This document shows, one piece after another, positions 1 through 5,487 of a stretch of DNA of 10,208 nt. Under the pieces are notes generated by a model. The model worked only from the letters and a program-made list of their open reading frames with translations, was not told where the DNA came from and did not search any database. Origin of the DNA: DAOPJM01 sp035399665. GTDB taxonomy: Bacteria > Bacillota > Clostridia > Christensenellales > CAG-138. Position 1 is the first letter of the stretch. Every line of letters begins with the position of its first letter. The position numbers and the translations under genes were made by a program. The stretch lies in NCBI GenBank assembly GCA_035399665.1, contig DAOPJM010000049.1, positions 1-10,208 on the forward strand, in the 5' to 3' direction.

Positions 1-296
1 TAGAACGGACTGAACTTTGCGGAGAAGGGGCTGTAAGCAACAACCAACGGAGTATCGATTGTCGGCTCAGTCGGCAGATTCTCTGCGAACGGCTCGGCTT
101 CGTACACGGGTTCCGGCTCAGCGGTCACTTCGGGTTCGCCGGTTACTTCTACTGTGGGCTCCTCAGTTACTTCGGGCTCCACAACGGGTTCGTCTGTGAC
201 TTCGGGTACTTCTGTTCCCGGATCAGTCGCCTTGCAAGCGAACATGAGGGGCAGAACGAGCACCAACGCCAACAGAACAGCAATGATTCTCTTCAT
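1..296 (-). CDS. Lipoprotein with Glu/Pro-rich linker, probable ABC transporter substrate-binding protein (family 5), N-terminal part
   Basis: This partial gene runs off the left edge; 98 codons are visible from an ATG at 296. Residues 1-20 are a typical lipoprotein signal (MKRIIAVLLALVLVLPLMFA) with lipid-attachment Cys21 in an M-F-A-C lipobox, so the product should be exported and anchored to the outer face of the membrane. Residues 25-82 are a low-complexity linker rich in Glu, Pro, Val and Thr with repeated PEVT units. From about residue 83 the sequence LVVAYSPFSAKFSPF resembles the first strand of the extracellular solute-binding domain (SBP_bac_5) of peptide/nickel ABC transporters in Clostridia; this is recalled family resemblance, not a search. 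An AAAGGAGG site at 305-312 lies 8 nt before the ATG. No transporter permease is visible, since the rest lies outside the window. The gene and lipoprotein call are firm; the substrate-binding role is likely but based on a short stretch. Confidence 0.8.
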   Translation of the reverse strand, partial: MKRIIAVLLALVLVLPLMFACKATDPGTEVPEVTDEPVVEPEVTEEPTVEVTGEPEVTAEPEPVYEAEPFAENLPTEPTIDTPLVVAYSPFSAKFSPF

Positions 297-342
297 TTAG
301 TATTCCTCCTTTGTTTTTTATGTATCTGAGAATACATATTGA

Positions 343-371
343 ATTATACAAGCTTGTCAATACTTTGTCAA
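343..371 (-). promoter_or_regulatory. Perfect-consensus sigma-A promoter for the lipoprotein gene
   Basis: On the minus strand, TTGACA (366-371) and TATAAT (343-348) are separated by exactly 17 nt, a full match to the housekeeping sigma-A consensus. Transcription should start near 336, giving a leader of roughly 40 nt before the ATG at 296. A second TTGACA sits at 355-360 inside the spacer, created by a tandem GTATTGACAA repeat with an 11-bp period. Confidence 0.85.
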
Positions 372-478
372 TACGGAAAAACGCGGTTTTCAAAACGGAA
401 TCAATATAATATTTCACAGTTCGTTAGCCAAAATTCCGCATTTAATCCGCAAAATCGTCAAAAACAAGCCTTTATAAT

Positions 479-1051
479 TTAGCGCTCCTCGATTGTATAT
501 TTTATTTTACCGATAGAATTCAGCACATAGAACCCCAAAGCGATATGAACGGCAAACGCGGCAAAAAAGACTATGTCGGCCGCGCTCAGCACCTGAAAGC
601 CTCTTATGCATACAAATGCGACATATAGAAGCAGCGCTGTTCCCGTAATCACAAGTACACCTATTTCGGAGCTTCGTATGCGCACAAACGAGCGTTTGTG
701 GTAATCGCGCTGCAGTTTCGCGGACGACGATGGGAGGCGAATAGCTCCGAGCAAGGCGTACACCAACGGAATGGCGCAGGCGGTGAGAGGAATGGCTACA
801 TACAGCCATTCGTGGACATAATAAGCGAAGTCCACGTCCATGAGCATGAGGACAATCGCGAGAAACTGCACGATAACGCATATGATGACGTTTATCTTAA
901 GACGGGTAAGCTCCTGTCCGGAGCTTTCGGTCACATAGTATGGCCCGACGTACTTCACCCGCTTTCGAAGCTTGCCGTCATTACACAGCTCCTCGTAATT
1001 CTCGTAGTCGTTAATATACTTATACCGACCTCTGCCCTTTTCGTTGTCCAC
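479..1051 (-). CDS. Hypothetical four-helix membrane protein
   Basis: I do not recognise this 190-residue protein. I place the start at GTG 1051 because GGAGG at 1060-1064 lies 8 nt upstream. A TTG at 1066 would overlap that ribosome site, and the ATG at 1056 is out of frame. Residues 1-50 form a charged, Tyr/Lys/Glu-rich cytoplasmic head (RGRYKYINDYENYEEL). Four hydrophobic segments follow at about 53-71, 83-104, 129-149 and 158-180, with a basic loop at 112-127 (KLQRDYHKRSFVRIR) between helices 2 and 3. By the positive-inside rule, both termini and this basic loop should be cytoplasmic. No signal peptide, catalytic motif or Cys/His cluster is visible. It is divergent from glyQS and has its own plausible promoter. 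Coding is supported by the ribosome site, the coherent hydrophobic pattern and the length; the opposite-strand reading frames here look like shadows. Confidence 0.8.
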   Translation of the reverse strand: MDNEKGRGRYKYINDYENYEELCNDGKLRKRVKYVGPYYVTESSGQELTRLKINVIICVIVQFLAIVLMLMDVDFAYYVHEWLYVAIPLTACAIPLVYALLGAIRLPSSSAKLQRDYHKRSFVRIRSSEIGVLVITGTALLLYVAFVCIRGFQVLSAADIVFFAAFAVHIALGFYVLNSIGKIKYTIEER

Positions 1052-1059
1052 GCCATAAA

Positions 1060-1064
1060 CCTCC
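1060..1064 (-). promoter_or_regulatory. Ribosome binding site that fixes the GTG start of the membrane protein
   Basis: GGAGG on the minus strand ends 8 nt before GTG at 1051-1049. This spacing favours the GTG over the upstream in-frame TTG at 1066, which overlaps the site itself. Confidence 0.75.
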
Positions 1065-1079
1065 AAAACAGTTTACTGG

Positions 1080-1108
1080 ATTTTAGCACAGATATTCCCT
1101 CGCCGCAA
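1080..1108 (-). promoter_or_regulatory. Probable promoter of the membrane-protein gene
   Basis: On the minus strand, an extended -10 (TGCTAAAAT, with the hexamer TAAAAT at 1080-1085) lies 17 nt from TTGCGG (1103-1108), a weak -35 that keeps TTG. Transcription would start near 1073, about 20 nt before the GTG. It stands back-to-back with the glyQS promoter, with about 30 bp between the two -35 boxes. Confidence 0.5.
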
Positions 1109-1138
1109 CCCCCTATAACCTACTTTTGCCCGACGCAC

Positions 1139-1167
1139 TTGACAAACAAGTCTTTGAGGGCGATAAT
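1139..1167 (+). promoter_or_regulatory. Sigma-A promoter of the glyQS-recD2 block
   Basis: TTGACA (1139-1144), a 17-nt spacer and GATAAT (1162-1167) form a near-consensus promoter. The start would be around 1174, leaving only about 20 nt of leader before the glyQS ATG. This leaves no room for a T-box or other tRNA-sensing leader. Confidence 0.75.
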
Positions 1168-1184
1168 GTACACATGCTAAAAAT

Positions 1185-1189
1185 GGAGG
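1185..1189 (+). promoter_or_regulatory. Ribosome binding site that fixes the glyQS start
   Basis: GGAGG lies 5 nt before ATG 1195. In-frame ATGs at 1126, 1174 and 1183 are upstream. The first lies ahead of the promoter, the second coincides with the predicted transcription start, and the third overlaps this site. ATG 1195 is therefore the best start. Confidence 0.75.
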
Positions 1190-1194
1190 CGTAT

Positions 1195-2580
1195 ATGGCT
1201 GTTCAACTCACTATGGACAAACTCGTTTCCCTCTGCAAAACAAGAGGGTTTATCTTCGCCGGCAGCGAAATCTACGGCGGTCTTTCCAACACCTGGGACT
1301 ACGGTCCTTTGGGCGTTGAGCTAAAGAATAATATAAAGAAGGCTTGGTGGAAGCGTTTCGTGCAGGAAAGCCCCTACTGCGTCGGCATGGACGCGGCTAT
1401 CCTCATGAACCCCATGACCTGGGTGGCGTCGGGTCACGTCGGCGGCTTTACCGATCCCCTTATGGACTGCAAGGCCTGCAAGTCGCGCTTTAGGGCGGAC
1501 AAGCTCATCGAGGACTACGCCGAAGCGAACAGCTTAGAGGTTCACCCCGAGGGTTGGACGAACGAGCAGATGCAAAGCTACATCGCGGAGCACGGCATTG
1601 TCTGCCCCGAATGCGGCAAGTCCGACTTTACCCCTATCCGCAAGTTCAATTTGATGTTCAAGACCTTCCAGGGCGTCACCGAGGACAGCGCATCCGAGCT
1701 GTACCTAAGACCTGAAACCTGCCAAGGCATCTTCGTCAACTTCCGCAACGTTCAGCGCACCACCCGCAGAAAGGTCCCCTTCGGCATTTGTCAAATCGGC
1801 AAGAGCTTCCGCAATGAGATTACCCCGGGCAACTTCATCTTCCGCACCCGCGAGTTCGAGCAGATGGAGATGGAGTTCTTCTGCGCTCCCGGCACCGATC
1901 TTGAATGGTACGACTACTGGAAGTCTCAGGTGAAGGCTTTCCTATTAGATTTAGGTCTCAATGAGGAAGCCATGCGCTTTAGGGAACACGACAAGGAGGA
2001 GCTGTCGCATTACAGCAACGGCACGACCGACGTTGAGTTCCGCTTCCCCTTCGGCTGGGGTGAGCTATGGGGCATTGCCGACCGTACCGATTTTGACCTT
2101 ACCGCGCACTCCAAGTGCTCAGGCGAGAGCTTTGAGTACCTCGACCCCTTCACCAACGAGCGCTATATCCCCTACTGCATAGAGCCTTCCGTGGGCGTCG
2201 AGCGTCTGCTCCTTGCCTTCATGAGCAACGCCTACGATGAGGAGGTCCTGGATAAGGAGACCCGCACCGTGCTGCGTCTGCACCCCGCCCTTGCCCCCTA
2301 CAAGGTCGCCGTGCTGCCGCTCTCCAAGAAGCTTGCCGAGCCTGCGATGAAGCTGCACAACGAGCTTGCCAAGCGCTTTGCCGCGGACTACGACGAGATA
2401 GGCTCCATCGGCAAGCGTTACCGCAGGGAGGACGAGATAGGCACACCCTTCTGTGTCACCTACGACTTCGACTCCGAAAACGACGGCTGCGTGACCGTTC
2501 GCGACCGCGACAGCATGGAGCAGATACGCCTTCCCATAGCGGAGCTTGAGGGCTACATCTCCTCTCGTCTCGACTTTTAA
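1195..2580 (+). CDS. glyQS: Glycine--tRNA ligase, single-chain (dimeric alpha2) type
   Basis: This cytoplasmic class II aminoacyl-tRNA synthetase charges tRNA-Gly with glycine using ATP. The 461 residues match the usual length of the homodimeric archaeal/eukaryotic-like form, distinct from the GlyQ+GlyS tetramer of many bacteria. Family marks include the N-terminal GSEIYGGLSNTWDYGPLG stretch at 23-40 (motif 1 region), motif 2 at about 205-225 (FRNEITPGNFIFRTREFEQ) with the ATP-contacting Arg, and motif 3 GVERLLLAF at 334-342. An insertion carries paired cysteines (Cys92/Cys95 and Cys137/Cys140), a possible zinc ribbon. Residues from about 365 onward (APYKVAVLPLSKKL) form the anticodon-binding domain. 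The gene heads a co-directional block: recD2 begins 3 nt after its TAA. Its leader is too short for a T-box. Confidence 0.97.
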   Translation: MAVQLTMDKLVSLCKTRGFIFAGSEIYGGLSNTWDYGPLGVELKNNIKKAWWKRFVQESPYCVGMDAAILMNPMTWVASGHVGGFTDPLMDCKACKSRFRADKLIEDYAEANSLEVHPEGWTNEQMQSYIAEHGIVCPECGKSDFTPIRKFNLMFKTFQGVTEDSASELYLRPETCQGIFVNFRNVQRTTRRKVPFGICQIGKSFRNEITPGNFIFRTREFEQMEMEFFCAPGTDLEWYDYWKSQVKAFLLDLGLNEEAMRFREHDKEELSHYSNGTTDVEFRFPFGWGELWGIADRTDFDLTAHSKCSGESFEYLDPFTNERYIPYCIEPSVGVERLLLAFMSNAYDEEVLDKETRTVLRLHPALAPYKVAVLPLSKKLAEPAMKLHNELAKRFAADYDEIGSIGKRYRREDEIGTPFCVTYDFDSENDGCVTVRDRDSMEQIRLPIAELEGYISSRLDF

Positions 2581-2583
2581 TAC

Positions 2584-4779
2584 ATGGAAGCGCGCAGAGG
2601 CACCGTACAAAGCGTAGTATATCGCAATGCCGAGAACGGCTACACCGTGCTTTCAATGGTTGACGAGCAGTCAGGTCAGGTCTTTAACGCAACCGGCGTC
2701 ATACCGCTCGTGGGCGTGGGCGACCTGTTGGAGCTTTCCGGCAGTGAAAAGCAGCATCCGCGCTTTGGTCGGCAATTCGCAGTAACCGAGTATTCCCGCA
2801 TAGCCCCCTCCACAACGGGGGCTATCGTTGCATTTCTCTCGAGCGGCGTCGTCAAGGGCATAGGCGAGAGCCTTGCTAAAACGATAGTCGATAAATTCGG
2901 TGACGAGACCCTCAAGATAATGGAGAACGAGCCGCAAAAGCTTCTTCAGGTGCGCGGCATAGGCGTGCGCAAATGCGCGGCAATCACAGCCTCCTTTGCT
3001 GAAAACCGCGTCATGCGCGAGGTGCTGCTGGCTCTTGAGCCATACGGCGTCACCGTTGGGCAGGCCTACAAGCTCTACCGCTGCTACGGCGATCTATGCC
3101 TTGCGAAGATACTCGAGGACCCCTACCGCATGATACGGGACATAGACGGCATAGGCTTTGTGACCGCCGACCGCATAGCTCAGAGCATGGCGGGCTTTGA
3201 GACCGACTCCTTGGCACGGCTCCGCGCCGGCCTGCAGTACGCCCTCTCCGAGTCAAGCGAGGAGTACGGGCATACCTTTCTTCCTCGTGAAAAACTCATA
3301 CTCAAGGCTTCGGCTCTTTTGGGCGCGGACGGCGAACGGCTTGACGAGACCATTGACTGGATGGCGGATTCGCAGGAGCTGACCATCCGACAGGTGGGCG
3401 AGCTTGAGGCCGTGTTCCTCCCCTACCTTGACCGCCTTGAGGACGGCATAGCCTTTAGGCTCAGCTTCCTCGCGGACGACGTGCAGTCGCGCATATGGGA
3501 TCTGCCGCGTTATGAAAAGGAACTTTCACTCACCCTATCGGATGAGCAGAAGCGCGCCGTAACGGAAGCTCTAAACTCCGGCGTCATGGTGATTACTGGC
3601 GGCCCCGGCACGGGCAAAACGACTATCATTCGTTTCATCGCTTACGCCATGGACGAGCAGGGGCTTTCGGTTCAGCTTGCCGCGCCCACGGGCAGAGCGG
3701 CAAAGCGCATGACCGAGGCGACGGGCTTTGAGGCCTCGACCATACACCGCCTCTTAGAGTACAATCCGAGCGAGGGCTTTGTCAGAAATGATCAATATCC
3801 CTTGGACGGCGACATAATAATAATAGATGAGATGTCCATGGTGGATGTGCCGCTCATGGCCGCGCTGCTCAGGGCTATTCCCAAGGGTACGCGGCTGATA
3901 CTTGTGGGCGACAGGGACCAGCTCCCTCCCGTGGGCTGCGGCGACGTGTTGTGCGACATCATAGACAGCGGCGTTATCCCCGTAATGCGCCTGAATGAGA
4001 TATTCAGGCAGGCGCAGAGCAGTCTTATCGTGACCAACGCGCACAGGATAAACGACGGGCTGCAGCCCGTGCTTGACCGCAGCGACTCCGACTTTGTATT
4101 TGAATCTATGCTGCATCAGGACAGCGTCTTGGACAGGGTTGTGGAGCTTTGCAGGACGCGCATGGAGCTTTTGGGAACCTCCGACCCGCTGATGGACGTT
4201 CAGGTGTTGGTACCCATGAAAAAGGGCATACTCGGTGTGGGCAACCTCAACAAGCGCTTGCAGGCCGCCCTCAATCCGCCCTCCCCCGCAAAGCGTGAGT
4301 GCGTCTATGGCGATACCGTCTTTCGCGAGGGTGATAAGATTATGCAGGTGAAGAACAACTACAAGGTTGAGTGGGAAAAGCGCCTGCCAAACGGCGCAGT
4401 CATCGAAGGAAGCGGCGCGTTCAACGGCGACTTAGGTACGCTCATGGGCGTTGACTTTGAAGCGCGCAAGCTGTCGATTCTATTTGACGACGACAGGGCC
4501 TGTGTCTACGACTTCGTTCAGGCGGAGGAGCTTGACCTTGCCTACTGCATCTCGATACACAAGAGCCAAGGCTCGGAGTACAACACCGTACTGCTCCCGC
4601 TCTCGGGCGGGCCGCCGCAGCTCTTGACCCGCAACCTCTTGTACACAGCGGTAACAAGGGCCAAAAAGTTAGTGTACTGTCTGGGGAGCGCGGACATCAT
4701 ACGCCGCATGGTGAACACCACCTTCTCAAGGAGGCGTTACACCTCCTTGGCACAAAGACTGAAGGAGACTGCAAATTGA
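2584..4779 (+). CDS. recD2: ATP-dependent RecD2-type DNA helicase
   Basis: This is a 731-residue superfamily 1B 5'-3' DNA helicase of the RecD2 (YrrC) family, which works without RecBC in DNA repair and replication-fork maintenance. The N-terminus (residues 1-70, RGTVQSVVYRNAENGYTVL) is the OB-like domain typical of RecD2. Helix-hairpin-helix segments follow around 80-135 (VKGIGESLA, VRGIGVRKC) and 185-200 (DIDGIGFVTAD). The motor has Walker A GGPGTGKT at 339-346, motif Ia AAPTGRAAKRM at 366-376, Walker B IIIIDE at 411-416, motif III VGDRDQLPPVG at 441-451, a UvrD-like SIHKSQGSEY at 657-666 and motif VI YTAVTRAKK at 687-695. All key residues are present and the length is normal. No clear ribosome site precedes the ATG, which lies 3 nt after the glyQS stop, so translational coupling is likely. 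The codons for residues 411-414 are four consecutive ATA. Confidence 0.96.
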   Translation: MEARRGTVQSVVYRNAENGYTVLSMVDEQSGQVFNATGVIPLVGVGDLLELSGSEKQHPRFGRQFAVTEYSRIAPSTTGAIVAFLSSGVVKGIGESLAKTIVDKFGDETLKIMENEPQKLLQVRGIGVRKCAAITASFAENRVMREVLLALEPYGVTVGQAYKLYRCYGDLCLAKILEDPYRMIRDIDGIGFVTADRIAQSMAGFETDSLARLRAGLQYALSESSEEYGHTFLPREKLILKASALLGADGERLDETIDWMADSQELTIRQVGELEAVFLPYLDRLEDGIAFRLSFLADDVQSRIWDLPRYEKELSLTLSDEQKRAVTEALNSGVMVITGGPGTGKTTIIRFIAYAMDEQGLSVQLAAPTGRAAKRMTEATGFEASTIHRLLEYNPSEGFVRNDQYPLDGDIIIIDEMSMVDVPLMAALLRAIPKGTRLILVGDRDQLPPVGCGDVLCDIIDSGVIPVMRLNEIFRQAQSSLIVTNAHRINDGLQPVLDRSDSDFVFESMLHQDSVLDRVVELCRTRMELLGTSDPLMDVQVLVPMKKGILGVGNLNKRLQAALNPPSPAKRECVYGDTVFREGDKIMQVKNNYKVEWEKRLPNGAVIEGSGAFNGDLGTLMGVDFEARKLSILFDDDRACVYDFVQAEELDLAYCISIHKSQGSEYNTVLLPLSGGPPQLLTRNLLYTAVTRAKKLVYCLGSADIIRRMVNTTFSRRRYTSLAQRLKETAN
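4762..4767 (+). promoter_or_regulatory. Ribosome binding site supporting a TTG start overlapping the recD2 stop
   Basis: AAGGAG inside the last codons of recD2 lies 8 nt before TTG 4776. The alternative ATG at 4788 would be 20 nt away, which is too far. The TTG shares bases with the recD2 TGA (TTGA, a 4-nt overlap), a classic coupling arrangement. Confidence 0.75.
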
Positions 4780-5420
4780 AGTACGACATGATAATTTGGG
4801 ACTGGAACGGAACTCTTTTAGACGACGACTTTTTAACCTATGACATAGCGCAGCGCATGTTGGCCGAGAACGGCCTTCCGCCTCTCAAGAGCGAGGAGCA
4901 TTACCGCGAGCTGTTCGGCTTTCCCGTGCGTGACTATTACCTGCGCATGGGCTATGACTTCAGTGATGTAAGCTACGAGGAGGTCTCCGACCGCTTCATA
5001 GAGCTATACAACGCCGAAATGCACACTTGCAGTCTCCGCGAGGGAATCAGAGACGCCGTTGACGCGATAGGCTCCGCCGGCATACGTCAGGTGATACTCT
5101 CAGCGACGCAGGATGAGATGCTGCAATGGCAGACCGCCCTATATGGCTTGGAGGACTGCTTTGAGTGCAGGCTCGGCTTATCCGACCACTACGCGCACAG
5201 CAAGGCTCAGCTTGCCCGCGATTTTCTGGAGCGTGAGTCCATAGCCCCAAATAAGACTTTGTTCATAGGCGATACCGTCCACGACTTCGAGGTCTCGTCC
5301 GCGATAGGCTGTGACTGTGTGCTGCTCACGGGAGGGCATCAGAACCCCGACAGGCTTCAGTCCGCTGGCGTACCGGTTTTGGGCAGTCCTAAGGAGCTTT
5401 TGAGCTACATAGGGATATAA
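4776..5420 (+). CDS. HAD-superfamily hydrolase (phosphoglycolate-phosphatase-like) with Asn variant of motif I
   Basis: This is a 214-residue cytoplasmic phosphatase of the haloacid dehalogenase superfamily, closest in style to the Gph/PGP group with a helical cap. Motif I is DWNGTLLDDD, with nucleophile Asp9; the usual second Asp of D-x-D is Asn11. Motif II is Ser109 (VILSA), motif III is Lys143 (HSKAQL), and motif IV is GDTVHD with Asp166 and Asp170 for Mg2+. The segment between motifs I and II (about 18-85) is the alpha-helical cap. DWNGT is, to my knowledge, seen in a recurring subgroup of Firmicute and Bacteroidetes HAD proteins, so the enzyme is probably active, but its substrate cannot be read from the sequence. 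The gene starts at TTG, overlaps recD2 by 4 nt and is likely coupled to it. ATG 4788 is a less likely start, four codons in. Confidence 0.9.
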   Translation: MKYDMIIWDWNGTLLDDDFLTYDIAQRMLAENGLPPLKSEEHYRELFGFPVRDYYLRMGYDFSDVSYEEVSDRFIELYNAEMHTCSLREGIRDAVDAIGSAGIRQVILSATQDEMLQWQTALYGLEDCFECRLGLSDHYAHSKAQLARDFLERESIAPNKTLFIGDTVHDFEVSSAIGCDCVLLTGGHQNPDRLQSAGVPVLGSPKELLSYIGI

Positions 5421-5431
5421 GGACTGTGCCC
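5381..5431 (+). repeat. Inverted repeat spanning the end of the HAD gene
   Basis: GGGCAGTCC (5381-5389) can pair with GGACTGTGCCC (5421-5431), leaving a 2-nt bulge and a 31-nt loop that contains the HAD stop codon. No U-run follows, so it is not a standard terminator. It could be a processing or mRNA-stability hairpin in the 67-nt gap before the next gene, or chance. Confidence 0.25.
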
Positions 5432-5487
5432 TAAGGCGGCGTCCCGAACACAAATACTAATCACAATATGACGATGGGAGGAACAGC

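Noticed and set aside
698..1180. Plus-strand open frame opposite the membrane protein
   Set aside because: It has no ribosome site, its composition mirrors the opposite coding strand, and it overlaps the glyQS promoter and both divergent starts. The minus-strand frame shows a coherent membrane topology and a good ribosome site.
1126..1194. N-terminal extension of glyQS from an upstream in-frame ATG
   Set aside because: The extension would begin ahead of the predicted promoter and lacks a ribosome site. The GGAGG at 1185-1189 and the normal family length support ATG 1195.
2119..2610. 163-codon minus-strand frame opposite the glyQS end
   Set aside because: It is a shadow of GC-biased third positions in glyQS, with no ribosome site and no family features.
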